A program made the translations under genes and the position numbers. The notes beneath the pieces are model-generated. The model searched no databases and was not told the origin of the DNA. It saw only the letters and a program-made list of their open reading frames with translations. DNA of 64,000 nt from Alphaproteobacteria bacterium (lineage in GTDB: Bacteria; Pseudomonadota; Alphaproteobacteria; Micropepsales; Micropepsaceae). Shown here in pieces: positions 41,389 through 49,987 of this stretch. The stretch covers positions 92,326-156,325 of the forward strand of contig JAJPHG010000009.1 in the NCBI GenBank assembly GCA_021325375.1. The letters are read 5' to 3'. Position 1 is the first letter of the stretch, and each line of letters starts with the position of its first letter.

Positions 41389-43005
41389 TTGCCGGAATTC
41401 GTCAAAGCAATCGGGGCCGCGCGCTTCGGCGTGATGGCCGGCGTCGCAGCCGCCTTGACCGTGTTCTTCCTCTATGTCGCGGGCGTGATCTCGCAGCCGC
41501 CGAAGAGCATTCTCTTCTCCGGACTTGAATCGCGCGACGCCTCGGCGGTCACCGCCAAGCTCGACGCGCTCAACGTGCCTTACGAGATCAAGGGCGACGC
41601 GGGCACGATCCTCGTCCCCGCCGACCAGGTGACCAAGCTGCGCATGGAGCTGGCGCAGGACAATCTTCCCGCCGCGGGCGTGGGCTACGAGATCTTCGAC
41701 AAGTCCGACGCGTTCGGTGCCACCGCCTTCGTGCAGAATATCAACCGGCTGCGCGCGCTCGAGGGTGAATTGTCGCGTTCCATCGCTACGATCGAGGGTA
41801 TCGAAAGCGCGCGCGTGCATCTGGTCGTGCCCGAGCGGCAGATCTTCTCGCGCGACGAGCAGTCGCCGTCGGCTTCCGTGGTGCTCAAAACGCGCGGGCG
41901 CCTGGAGCAGGGCCAGGTGACGGCGATCCAGCATCTCGTCGCGGCCGCGGTCGCAGCCCTCAATCCCGACCGCGTCGCCATCGTCGACGATCGCGGCACG
42001 CTGCTGGCGGGCGGCGACGACAAATCCGCCCCCGACGCGATGGCCGCGAGCCAGGAAGGTCACACCACCGCCTTCGAGGAACGCCTGCGCCAGCGCGTCG
42101 AGGCCATCGTCGGCAGCATCGTCGGCGCGGGCCATGCGCGCGTGCAGGTCACCGCCGACATGAACTACAACCACATGAGCGAGACGAGCGAGACCTTCGA
42201 TCCCGACAGCAAGGTCGTGCGCTCCACCCAGACCGTCGAGCAGAACGCCTCCGACGCCAACGCCGGCAGCACGGGTGCCGTGAGCGTGGCGAGCGCGCTG
42301 CCCAACGCGCAAGGCGCGGGCGGCGGCGACCAGACCAAATCGTCCTCCGGCCGTACCGAGGAGACGACGAATTACGAGATCTCCAAGACGACCAAGACCT
42401 CGACCATCGACGGCGGCGTGGTGAAGCACCTTTCCGTCGCCGTCGTCGTCGACGCGGCGAAGGACGGCGATTACAAGCCGCGTAGCCCCAAGGAGATGAG
42501 CCAGATCGAGGCGCTGGTAAAATCGACCATGGGCTTCGACGCTGCGCGCGGCGACCAGGTCCAGGTGACGAGCATGGCCTTCGCCAAGGTCGACACCGGC
42601 CCGGCAGTCGCGCCCTCCGCGCCGCCGCTCGGCCTCGACAGTTCCGCGTGGTTCAAGATCATCGAGGTCGCGATCCTGTCCGTGACCGCGCTGCTGATGG
42701 GCTTCTTCGTCGCCCGCCCGCTGATCGCGCGCATGTTCGCGCCGAACGCGCAGTCCGCGCCGCAGATCGCGTCCAGCTCGCCCGTCGCCGGACATTTGCC
42801 CGCGCCCGCTTCCATGTCCGCCGGCGGCGACGCGGCCGCCGGAGCGACGCCCGCGCTCGCGGCCCCGCGCGAGAACATGATCGATATCTCGCGCATCGAA
42901 GGCCAGGTGCGCGAATCCTCCGTCCGCAAGGTGGGCGAGGTCGTCCAGTCGCACCCCGAAGAAGCGCTGGCGATCCTGCGTACCTGGCTCCATCAACCGG
43001 TGTAA
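41389..43005 (+). CDS. fliF: Flagellar MS-ring protein FliF
   Basis: 538 residues from a TTG at 41389, chosen because GAGGGG lies six bases upstream. An earlier TTG at 41359 has no ribosome site and no ATG is suitable. Membrane helix 1 is at about 15-36 and helix 2 near 425-445 (ILSVTALLMGFFVARPLIA). Between them are ring-building motifs with the YscJ/FliF block PAAGVGYEIFDKSDAFGATA and RSIATIEGIESARVHLVVPE. The C-terminal FliG-binding tail is VGEVVQSHPEEALAILRTWL. First gene of fliF-fliG-fliH-fliN-flbD. Confidence 0.95.
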   Translation: MPEFVKAIGAARFGVMAGVAAALTVFFLYVAGVISQPPKSILFSGLESRDASAVTAKLDALNVPYEIKGDAGTILVPADQVTKLRMELAQDNLPAAGVGYEIFDKSDAFGATAFVQNINRLRALEGELSRSIATIEGIESARVHLVVPERQIFSRDEQSPSASVVLKTRGRLEQGQVTAIQHLVAAAVAALNPDRVAIVDDRGTLLAGGDDKSAPDAMAASQEGHTTAFEERLRQRVEAIVGSIVGAGHARVQVTADMNYNHMSETSETFDPDSKVVRSTQTVEQNASDANAGSTGAVSVASALPNAQGAGGGDQTKSSSGRTEETTNYEISKTTKTSTIDGGVVKHLSVAVVVDAAKDGDYKPRSPKEMSQIEALVKSTMGFDAARGDQVQVTSMAFAKVDTGPAVAPSAPPLGLDSSAWFKIIEVAILSVTALLMGFFVARPLIARMFAPNAQSAPQIASSSPVAGHLPAPASMSAGGDAAAGATPALAAPRENMIDISRIEGQVRESSVRKVGEVVQSHPEEALAILRTWLHQPV

Positions 43006-43008
43006 ACG

Positions 43009-44043
43009 ATGTCTCGCTCGGCAAAAGTCGCGACCAGGGACGATGTCCGCCAGTTGACCGGCGCGGAGCGCTCGGCCGTGCTGCTGCTCTCCCTCGGAGA
43101 GGAGCACTCCACCAAGCTCTGGCAGATGATGGACGAGGAGGAGGTCAAGGAAGTCTCCCAGGTGATGTCCAATCTGGGCTCGGTCTCGGCCGGCGTCGTC
43201 GAGAAGCTCATGGTCGAGTTCGTCTCGCAGATGTCGGGCACCGGCTCGCTGATGGGCTCCTACGAGTCGACCGAGCGGCTGATCGCGCGCTTCATGCCGG
43301 CCGACAAGGTCTCCCAGATCATGGAGGAGATCCGCGGTCCCGCGGGCCGCACCATGTGGGACAAGCTCGCCAACGTGAACGAGACGGTGCTCGCGAACTA
43401 TCTCAAGAACGAATATCCGCAGACCGTCTCCGTCGTGCTCTCCAAGATCAAGCCCGAACACGCCGCGCGCGTGCTGGGCGCGCTGCCGGAGGAGTTCGCG
43501 CTCGAGGTCGTGCAGCGCATGCTGCGCATGGAAAGCGTGCAGAAGGACATCCTCGACAAGGTCGAGAAGACCCTGCGCGTCGAGTTCATGTCCAACCTCG
43601 CGCGCACCGCCAAGCGCGACAGCCACGAGCACATGGCCGAGATCTTCAACAATTTCGACCGCCAGACCGAGAGCCGCTTCATCACAGCGCTCGAGGAGAG
43701 AAGCCGCGACAGCGCCGAGCGCATCAAGGCGCTGATGTTCACCTTCGAGGATCTCGGCAAGCTCGACCCCGGCTCGATCCAGACGCTGCTGCGCCACGTC
43801 GAGAAGGACAAGCTCGCGCTCGCGCTCAAGGGCGCGACCGACAGCCTGCGCGACATCTTCTTCTCCAACATGAGCGAGCGCGCCGGCAAGATCCTGCGCG
43901 AGGACATGGAGGCGATGGGGCCGGTCAGACTCAAGGACGTCGACGAGGCGCAGATGCGCATGGTCAACGTCGCCAAGGACCTCGCCAACAAGGGCGAGAT
44001 CATGATCGCCAACAAGCAAGGCGAAGACGAGTTGGTCTACTGA
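43009..44043 (+). CDS. fliG: Flagellar motor switch protein FliG
   Basis: 344 residues, full length. N-terminal FliF-binding domain ([20 protein letters not shown]), middle ARM domain with [20 protein letters not shown], and C-terminal torque domain with [20 protein letters not shown] and the charged ridge ([20 protein letters not shown]) that meets MotA. FliG converts stator movement into rotor torque. Three bases separate it from fliF and one base from fliH. Confidence 0.97.
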   Translation: MSRSAKVATRDDVRQLTGAERSAVLLLSLGEEHSTKLWQMMDEEEVKEVSQVMSNLGSVSAGVVEKLMVEFVSQMSGTGSLMGSYESTERLIARFMPADKVSQIMEEIRGPAGRTMWDKLANVNETVLANYLKNEYPQTVSVVLSKIKPEHAARVLGALPEEFALEVVQRMLRMESVQKDILDKVEKTLRVEFMSNLARTAKRDSHEHMAEIFNNFDRQTESRFITALEERSRDSAERIKALMFTFEDLGKLDPGSIQTLLRHVEKDKLALALKGATDSLRDIFFSNMSERAGKILREDMEAMGPVRLKDVDEAQMRMVNVAKDLANKGEIMIANKQGEDELVY

Positions 44044-44044
44044 C

Positions 44045-44677
44045 ATGACGCCCGCGAAATTCAAATTCGATACCGAGTTCAGCGACGGCGGCGACCGCGT
44101 CTCGATGGCCGCGCGCGCCCGCGCCAAGAAGGCGCTGAGCCAGGACGAGATCGACCAGATGTGCGCCAAGGCGCGGGCCGAAGGCATGAAGGCCGGCGAG
44201 GCGCGCGCTCTGGACGCGATCGCATCCGCGACGCACGACATGGCCGCGCTGCTGCGCCAGGCGCTGGCCGCCACCCACGCCGACATCGAGGCGCTGCGCC
44301 GCGAGGCGGCCGAGATCGCCGTCGCGGCGGCGCGCAAGCTCGCGACGCTCGCGATCGAGGCGCTGCCGTCGGCCGACGTCGAGCAGGCGCTGCGCGACGC
44401 GCTGCATCAGGCGATCGGCGAGCCGCGCGTGGTGTTGCGCGCCGCACCGCGCGTCATCGAGGCGCTGAACGGGCGCCTCGCCGAGATCGCCCATGAAGAA
44501 GGATACGAAGGCCGCGTCATCGCCTCGGCCGATCTCACGATCAAAGGCGCCGACTGCCGCATCGAATGGCGCGGCGGCGGCATGGAGCGCAGCGAAGCCG
44601 CGATCGAGGCGGCGCTGAGCGCGCTCATCGCCAGACGTTTTTCAGGCCAAGCGCTTTCTAAAAAGGACCAGCCATGA
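44045..44677 (+). CDS. fliH: Flagellar assembly protein FliH
   Basis: 210 residues, charged and alanine-rich with a long helical N-terminal half (KALSQDEIDQMCAKARAEGM) and a V-ATPase-E-like C-terminal domain ending SADLTIKGADCRIEWRGGGM. FliH dimers bind FliI and dock the ATPase at the export gate. Position between fliG and fliN is the Caulobacter order (where FliH was called FlbE). Its end overlaps fliN by four bases. Sequence conservation is low, so context is important. Confidence 0.85.
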   Translation: MTPAKFKFDTEFSDGGDRVSMAARARAKKALSQDEIDQMCAKARAEGMKAGEARALDAIASATHDMAALLRQALAATHADIEALRREAAEIAVAAARKLATLAIEALPSADVEQALRDALHQAIGEPRVVLRAAPRVIEALNGRLAEIAHEEGYEGRVIASADLTIKGADCRIEWRGGGMERSEAAIEAALSALIARRFSGQALSKKDQP

Positions 44678-45024
44678 CTGACGAAGTCGATCTGCCCGAT
44701 CTGACGGCTGAGGGGACGCGCGGCGGCCAGGCGCTGCTCACGGGCGACGGCCCGCAGGAGGCCGAGCCCAAGCGCAGCGCGCAGGACCTGGAAGCCGTGT
44801 TCGACGTTCCGGTGACCGTCTCGGCGGTGCTCGGCAAGTCGTCGATGGAGGTCAGCCAGCTCCTCAAGCTCGGCAAGGGCACCATCGTCGAGCTCGACCG
44901 CAAGGTCGGCGAAGCCATCGACATCTATGTCAACGACCGGCTGGTCGCGCGCGGCGAGGTGGTGCTCGTCGAAGAGCGCCTCGGCGTGACCATGACGGAA
45001 ATCATCAAAGCGGGGCAATCCTAA
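44674..45024 (+). CDS. fliN: Flagellar motor switch protein FliN
   Basis: 116 residues. The C-terminal SpoA domain (about 38-112) carries the family sequence VPVTVSAVLGKSSMEVSQLL-type start and LGKGTIVELDRKVGEAIDIY, VNDRLVARGEVVLVEERLGV, TMTEIIK. The N-terminal 35 residues are acidic and variable. FliN forms the bottom of the C-ring. It overlaps fliH by four bases (ATGA) and flbD by one (TAATG). Confidence 0.95.
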   Translation: MTDEVDLPDLTAEGTRGGQALLTGDGPQEAEPKRSAQDLEAVFDVPVTVSAVLGKSSMEVSQLLKLGKGTIVELDRKVGEAIDIYVNDRLVARGEVVLVEERLGVTMTEIIKAGQS

Positions 45025-46400
45025 TGCGTCTCCTCATCATCGGCAGCCTGCAGGGCCAGATCGGCGCGGCCACCAAGATCGCGATGGACCGCGGCGCCAA
45101 GGTCACCCACGCCCTCGACATCGAGCAGGGCCTGGCGAGCTTGCGCGGCGGACGCGGCGCCGATCTCGTCTTCTGCGACATCTCGCTCGACATCGGCGAG
45201 CTGGTGCGGGGCTTGGCGTCGGAGCGCATCTGCACGCCGGTCGTGGCCTGCGGCGTCGGCACCGACGCGCGCCGCGCCGTCGATGCCATCCGCGCCGGCG
45301 CGAAGGAATACCTGCCGCTGCCGCCCGATGCGGAGCTGATCGCGGCGGTCCTCGCCGCCGTCGCCGATGAATCGCACCAGCTCGTCTTCGAGGACGACGC
45401 GATGCGCGCGGTCATCGATCTGGCCGACCAGGTCGCGTCCAGCGACGCCTCGATCCTGGTGACCGGCGAAAGCGGCACCGGCAAGGAAGTGCTGGCGCGC
45501 TACGTCCACAGGAAATCCTCGCGCGCCGACAAGCCGTTCATCTCGGTCAACTGCGCCGCGATCCCGGAAAACCTGCTCGAAAGCGAGCTGTTCGGCCACG
45601 AGAAAGGCGCCTTCACCGGCGCGGTGGCGCGGCGCATCGGCAAGTTCGAGGAAGCCAATGGCGGCACGCTGCTGCTCGATGAAGTGAGCGAGATGGCGTT
45701 CCATCTCCAGGCCAAGCTGCTGCGCGCGATCCAGGAGCGCGAGATCGATCGCGTCGGCGGCACCAAGCCGGTGAAGGTCGACATCCGCATCATCGCGACG
45801 TCGAACCGCGATCTCGCCGAAAGCGTCCAGCGCGGCACCTTCCGCGAGGACCTGCTCTATCGCCTCAACGTCGTGAACCTGCGCATCCCCGCGCTGCGCG
45901 AGCGGCCGAGGGACATCCAGGCGCTCGCCCGCCACTTCGCGCACAAATACGCCGAGGCCAACGGCGTGCCCTACCGCGCCATCGCATCCCAGACAGAACG
46001 CGTGCTGGCCGGCCATCCCTGGCGCGGCAACGTGCGCGAGCTGGAGAACACCATCCACCGCGCGGTGCTGCTGGCGACGGGGCCCGAGATCTCGCCGGAG
46101 GCGATCCGCCTGCCCGACGGCACCCATGTCGGCCACGCCGTCCATTCCGACGTGCCGGGTCCGGTCAAGGTCGCCGTCGAGAACGCGGCCGCGATCACGC
46201 GCGGACTTGTCGGCCGCACCGTCGCCGACGTCGAGCGCGACCTGATCCTCGACACCCTCGGCCACTGCCTGGGCAACCGCACGCATGCGGCGAACATCCT
46301 GGGCATCTCGATCCGCACACTGAGGAACAAGCTGCGTGAGTACAGCCAGTCCGGCCTCGCCGTCCCCCAGCCCGGCGGCGACCAGAGGATGGCGGGGTGA
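45024..46400 (+). CDS. flbD: Sigma-54-dependent flagellar regulator FlbD
   Basis: 458 residues. Atypical N-terminal receiver-like domain (1-115), then an AAA+ sigma-54 activator domain: Walker A GESGTGKE (148-155), sigma-54 contact loop GAFTGA (195-200), Walker B TLLLDE (215-220). The C-terminal Fis-type helix-turn-helix is NRTHAANILGISIRTLRNKL. In Caulobacter FlbD activates late flagellar sigma-54 promoters and represses fliF. Location behind fliN and one-base overlap match the fliF operon there. Its FliX partner is not in the window. Confidence 0.93.
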   Translation: MRLLIIGSLQGQIGAATKIAMDRGAKVTHALDIEQGLASLRGGRGADLVFCDISLDIGELVRGLASERICTPVVACGVGTDARRAVDAIRAGAKEYLPLPPDAELIAAVLAAVADESHQLVFEDDAMRAVIDLADQVASSDASILVTGESGTGKEVLARYVHRKSSRADKPFISVNCAAIPENLLESELFGHEKGAFTGAVARRIGKFEEANGGTLLLDEVSEMAFHLQAKLLRAIQEREIDRVGGTKPVKVDIRIIATSNRDLAESVQRGTFREDLLYRLNVVNLRIPALRERPRDIQALARHFAHKYAEANGVPYRAIASQTERVLAGHPWRGNVRELENTIHRAVLLATGPEISPEAIRLPDGTHVGHAVHSDVPGPVKVAVENAAAITRGLVGRTVADVERDLILDTLGHCLGNRTHAANILGISIRTLRNKLREYSQSGLAVPQPGGDQRMAG

Positions 46401-46421
46401 TCAAACTACAACCTTATTTCC

Positions 46422-46530
46422 CTCGCCCCCGCGAAGCGGGGGAGAGGGTTAGGGTGAGGGGGTGGCTGCCGCGAGTCCGGCTGCACCACCCCCTCACCCC
46501 GGCCCTCTCCCCCACATGCGTGGGGGAGAG
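46422..46530. repeat. GC-rich palindromic repeat between flbD and flhA
   Basis: Three successive hairpins: cccccgcgaagcgggg near 46425-46442, a long ggtgaggggg/ccccctcacc pair (about 46452-46499), and an 11-bp perfect stem at 46505-46530 with an ATGC loop. The last stem is followed at 46537-46541 by five T residues, so it could terminate flbD transcription just 12 bases before flhA. Confidence 0.65.
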
Positions 46531-46553
46531 GGAGTCTTTTTATGAGTTGAACG

Positions 46554-48659
46554 ATGGCTGACATCTCGGCAGGCACGGCATCGCGCGGCTTCGACATCCG
46601 CGCCATCTTCGACTACCTGAAGCGCAGCGAGCTGATGCTCGCGGTGGGCATCATGGCGATCCTGGTCGTCCTGATCCTGCCGCTGCCGACCTTCCTGCTG
46701 GACGTCTGCCTCGCGTTCTCGCTGTCGCTGTCGATCCTGATCCTGATGACGGCGGTGTTCGTGAAGAAGCCGCTGGAGTTCTCGTCCTTCCCGACCGTGC
46801 TGCTCATCACCACGATGATGCGGCTCGCCTTCAACCTCGCGTCCACACGCCTGATCCTCGGCCATGGCAGCGAGGGCACGGCCGCGTCCGGCTACGTGAT
46901 CCAGGCCTTCGGCAAGCTCATCATGGGCGGCAATTTCGTCATCGGCCTGATCGTCTTCGCGATCCTGGTGATCGTGAACTTCGTCGTCATCACCAAGGGC
47001 TCTGGCCGCATCGCCGAGGTCGCGGCGCGCTTCACCCTGGACGCGATGCCCGGCAAGCAGATGGCGATCGATGCCGATCTCTCCTCCGGCCTGATCGACG
47101 AGAAGGAGGCGCGGCTGCGCCGCAAGACGCTGGAGCTCGAATCCAATTTCTACGGCGCCATGGACGGCGCCAGCAAGTTCGTGCGCGGCGACGCCATCGC
47201 GGGGCTTATGATCGTCGCGATCAACGTCATCGGCGGCATCATCATCGCGGTGGCGCAGAAGGGCATGAGCTTCTCCGACGCGTCGCAGACCTTCACGCTG
47301 CTCACCGTCGGCGACGGCCTGGTGAGCCAGATGCCGGCGCTGATCGTCTCCACCGCCGCGGGCCTGATGGTCTCCAAGGCCGGCGTCGAGGGCTCGACCG
47401 ACAAGGCGCTGATGGGCCAGCTCTCATTTTATCCGCAGGCGCTCGGCATGGCAGCAGTGGTGATGGGCGTCGTGGCCGTCCTGCCCGGCATGCCGACGCT
47501 CGCCTTCGCCGGGCTTTCCGCCGCCATCGGCTCGCTCGCCTGGCTCTCCTACAAGCGCAAGGACGCCGTCGAGACGCAGGAGCGCGTTGCCGAAGCCAGG
47601 GCGCAGGCCGATTCCGCGCCGAAGGAAGAGCCGATCTCGACCGCGCTCGCGCTCGACCTGCTGCGTATCGAGCTCGGCTACGGCCTCCTGCCGCTGATCA
47701 ACGACGCCAAGGGCCACCGCATCACCGACCAGATCAAGGCGCTGCGCCGCCAGCTCGCGCAGGACATGGGCTTCGTCATGCCCGCGGTGCGCATCCTCGA
47801 CAACATGCAGCTGGGAGCCAACGAGTACCGCATCCGCGTCAAGGAAGTGGATTCGGGCAAGGGCGATCTCTTCCCCGGCTCGATGCTGGCTATGGACCCG
47901 AAGGGGTTGCCGGTCGACCTTCCCGGCACGCACACGACCGAGCCCGCTTTCGGTTTGCCCGCGACCTGGATCAGCGCCGCGCTGCGCGAGGAGGCCTCGT
48001 TCCGCGGGCTGACCGTCGTCGATCCGGGCACGGTGCTCACCACGCATCTGACCGAAGTGCTCAAGGCGCACATGTCCGAGCTGCTCTCCTATGCGGAGAC
48101 CAAGAAGCTGCTCGACGATCTGCCGCCGGAGAACAAGAAGCTCGTCGACGAATTGATCCCGAGCCAGATCTCGGTGACCGGCGTGCAGCGCGTGCTGCAG
48201 ACCCTGCTTGGCGAGCGCGTCTCGATCCGCGACCTGCCGGCGATCCTCGAAGGCATCGCCGAAGCCGTCGGCCACACCAAGAACGCGCTCTACATCACCG
48301 AGCACGTGCGCGGACGGCTGTCGCGCCAGCTCTGCAACGCCAATCTCGCGCCCGGCGGCTACCTGCCGCTCATCGCGCTGTCGCCTAACTGGGAGCAGAA
48401 CTTCCTCGAAAGCATCATCGGCCAAGGCGAGGAGCGCCAGCTCGCGATGGCGCCGTCGCTGCTGCAGCAGTTCATCCAGACGGTTCGCGACCGTTTCGAC
48501 GACGCCAACGGACGCGGCGAGGTGCCGGTGCTGCTCACCAGCCCGCAGGTGCGCCCCTTCGTGCGCTCGATCGTCGAGCGCTTCCGCCCCGCGACGGTGG
48601 TGATGTCGCAGAACGAGATCCACCCGACGATCCGCCTGCGGACGCTGGGGCAGGTCTAG
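46554..48659 (+). CDS. flhA: Flagellar export gate protein FlhA
   Basis: 701 residues. About eight membrane helices in the first 330 residues, with the FHIPEP-family signature region RRKTLELESNFYGAMDGASK then FVRGDAIAG. The cytoplasmic export-platform domain (about 350-701) contains LRIELGYGLLPLINDAKGHR and the SPQVRPFVRSIVERF C-terminal motif. FlhA is the proton-using core of the type III export gate. It is separated from flbD by 153 bases holding a hairpin repeat, so it may have its own promoter. Confidence 0.97.
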   Translation: MADISAGTASRGFDIRAIFDYLKRSELMLAVGIMAILVVLILPLPTFLLDVCLAFSLSLSILILMTAVFVKKPLEFSSFPTVLLITTMMRLAFNLASTRLILGHGSEGTAASGYVIQAFGKLIMGGNFVIGLIVFAILVIVNFVVITKGSGRIAEVAARFTLDAMPGKQMAIDADLSSGLIDEKEARLRRKTLELESNFYGAMDGASKFVRGDAIAGLMIVAINVIGGIIIAVAQKGMSFSDASQTFTLLTVGDGLVSQMPALIVSTAAGLMVSKAGVEGSTDKALMGQLSFYPQALGMAAVVMGVVAVLPGMPTLAFAGLSAAIGSLAWLSYKRKDAVETQERVAEARAQADSAPKEEPISTALALDLLRIELGYGLLPLINDAKGHRITDQIKALRRQLAQDMGFVMPAVRILDNMQLGANEYRIRVKEVDSGKGDLFPGSMLAMDPKGLPVDLPGTHTTEPAFGLPATWISAALREEASFRGLTVVDPGTVLTTHLTEVLKAHMSELLSYAETKKLLDDLPPENKKLVDELIPSQISVTGVQRVLQTLLGERVSIRDLPAILEGIAEAVGHTKNALYITEHVRGRLSRQLCNANLAPGGYLPLIALSPNWEQNFLESIIGQGEERQLAMAPSLLQQFIQTVRDRFDDANGRGEVPVLLTSPQVRPFVRSIVERFRPATVVMSQNEIHPTIRLRTLGQV

Positions 48660-48741
48660 GCCGGCTTCAGGATCGGAATCCGTCGCGCCTTTGCCGCAGG
48701 ACGTCCCGGCGCAACAGCCGTTTTGGGAAAATTCGCATCTC

Positions 48742-48759
48742 CTGTCGCATGCGCGACAG
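48742..48759. promoter_or_regulatory. Short inverted repeat before the 140-aa gene
   Basis: CTGTCGC and GCGACAG form a 7-bp dyad with an ATGC centre, 61 bases before the start of the next gene. It could be an operator or a weak hairpin; nothing else supports it. Confidence 0.3.
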
Positions 48760-48819
48760 CGCTCCCGCTGCCCGGTCGATACCTTCCTCGCGTCATCCAT
48801 GACAACAAGGAAGGTCAAT

Positions 48820-49242
48820 ATGTCGGTCTATCAGTTTCCGAACGCGGTGCAGATCAACAACCGCACGGGGCAGTGTCTGAACCTCAAATTTCAGGTCAAT
48901 GGCTATAAGGAACTGCTCTCGCCCAGTTGGATCGCCCGCAACGTTCCGAATGGCGGGACATCGGACAGCTATGCCCTCAGCGTCTGCCCCAACGGCTCGT
49001 ATTTGCTCGGCGGCGGGGTTTGCCGCGACGGCAATGCCGACCAGTCAATGACCGTGACGATCGAAGGCTACGGGACATTGACCTTCAGCAATTCGCATTA
49101 TGTCAACGGCGAGGATATTCAACAAAACGTCTCGTGGTCAGGGTCGCCGAATGTGGGTGTGCAGCCGAACATCTCATCGGACCCCAATACCTGGAATTTC
49201 AACAATCTGAACTGGACGATGTGGCAGCTCTCTTTCAACTGA
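48820..49242 (+). CDS. Hypothetical protein, 140 aa, aromatic/asparagine-rich
   Basis: I do not recognise this protein. ATG 48820 is chosen because AAGGAAGG lies just upstream; longer frames lack a site. There is no signal peptide or membrane segment. Composition is rich in Asn, Ser, Gly and aromatic residues, with beta-strand-like alternation (LNLKFQVNGYKELLSP; MTVTIEGYGTLTFSNSHY) and an N/W-rich end (NTWNFNNLNWTMWQLSF). That is reminiscent of small beta-sandwich lectin- or pore-like proteins. Two cysteines lie near CPNGSYLLGGGVCRDG. It lies between flhA and a CtrA-box gene; a strong hairpin follows it. Confidence 0.6.
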   Translation: MSVYQFPNAVQINNRTGQCLNLKFQVNGYKELLSPSWIARNVPNGGTSDSYALSVCPNGSYLLGGGVCRDGNADQSMTVTIEGYGTLTFSNSHYVNGEDIQQNVSWSGSPNVGVQPNISSDPNTWNFNNLNWTMWQLSFN

Positions 49243-49284
49243 ACTCTTCCGCGGCACCGCGCGATTGCGATCCGTTGCCGAGCT

Positions 49285-49311
49285 CTGCCGCGCGCTTCAC
49301 ACGCGCGGCAG
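49285..49311. terminator. Strong hairpin behind the 140-aa gene
   Basis: A perfect 10-bp stem, CTGCCGCGCG with CGCGCGGCAG, around a 7-base loop, 43 bases after the stop. There is no T-run, so it is either a rho-dependent end stabiliser or a weak terminator. Confidence 0.45.
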
Positions 49312-49386
49312 GACCCGGCTCTCCATTCCTTCACGGCCGCGATCGGTTCGCCCGTTTGGAGCGCCCGCAGCGGCGCCCAGCGCGAC

Positions 49387-49401
49387 TTAATCGCTTGTTA
49401 A
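49387..49401. promoter_or_regulatory. Perfect CtrA box (TTAA-N7-TTAA) before the 114-aa membrane protein
   Basis: TTAA at 49387-49390, seven bases, TTAA at 49398-49401 followed by CC, as in the extended TTAACC half-site. It ends 94 bases before the ATG at 49496. Confidence 0.65.
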
Positions 49402-49495
49402 CCTTAATATTTCGCTTCCAGACGTCGGCTCCTGCAATGGCAGCTGCGGGGAACTTGGTGTATGATTTCTCAATTCCATCGATTGAGGGGGCTCT

Positions 49496-49840
49496 ATGTC
49501 GATTATCTGGGAAATTTGGGGTGCGATCCAAGGCATCGTCATGGCGGCGGTGCACGATCCGATCACGCTCGTCATCGCGCTCGTCGTGCTGCTTGCGGCC
49601 GGGTTCATGATGCAGGGCATGGAGGCGCTGCTGTCGACGACGCTGCTGGCGATGCTGGCGTTCGGGCTGCTCGGCTATGTGCGCATGGTCACGCTCGGCA
49701 AGCAGCCGGCGGCCGCCTTCGCGACCACCGACTGGCACAATTTCGCGACCACGACCGGGCTCACCTTGCTCGCCTATCTGATCACCTTCGCGGTCGTCAT
49801 CGCGGTCGTGAACACGGTGCGCTCGCTCGTTTTGCGCTAA
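49496..49840 (+). CDS. Small membrane protein, predicted CtrA target
   Basis: 114 residues with about four hydrophobic segments (7-17, 24-41, 43-62 and 88-108) and little soluble sequence. No family recognised. GAGGGGG seven bases upstream supports the ATG. The region just before the start carries a 6-bp dyad (CTCAAT / ATTGAG). A perfect TTAA-N7-TTAA box is found upstream. Its location after flhA suggests a motility- or cell-cycle-linked envelope function, which is inference. Confidence 0.6.
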   Translation: MSIIWEIWGAIQGIVMAAVHDPITLVIALVVLLAAGFMMQGMEALLSTTLLAMLAFGLLGYVRMVTLGKQPAAAFATTDWHNFATTTGLTLLAYLITFAVVIAVVNTVRSLVLR

Positions 49841-49868
49841 AACAAAGCGCGTTCTGACGGACTCGCGG

Positions 49869-49956
49869 CCCTCACCCTTCGACAAGCTCAGGGTGAGGGA
49901 ATGAGAAAGTATGCATGCTGAAGCAGTCCCTCATGCTGAGCCTGTCGAAGCATGAG
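49869..49956. repeat. Paired palindromic repeats with TTCGACAAGCTCAG core
   Basis: Hairpin 1 (49869-49899) has a 10-bp CCCTCACCCT stem around ttcgacaagctc. Hairpin 2 (49930-49956) has an 8-bp CTCATGCT stem around a related inverted core, gagcctgtcga. This is a well-known kind of alphaproteobacterial intergenic repeat. Confidence 0.65.
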
Positions 49957-49987
49957 AGTATCGCGGACGTGCTTAGGCATTCCGGCT

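Noticed and set aside
41386..44337. 983-residue antisense frame across fliF-fliG
   Set aside because: Shadow of the high-GC codon bias; the plus-strand fliF, fliG and fliH are unmistakable.
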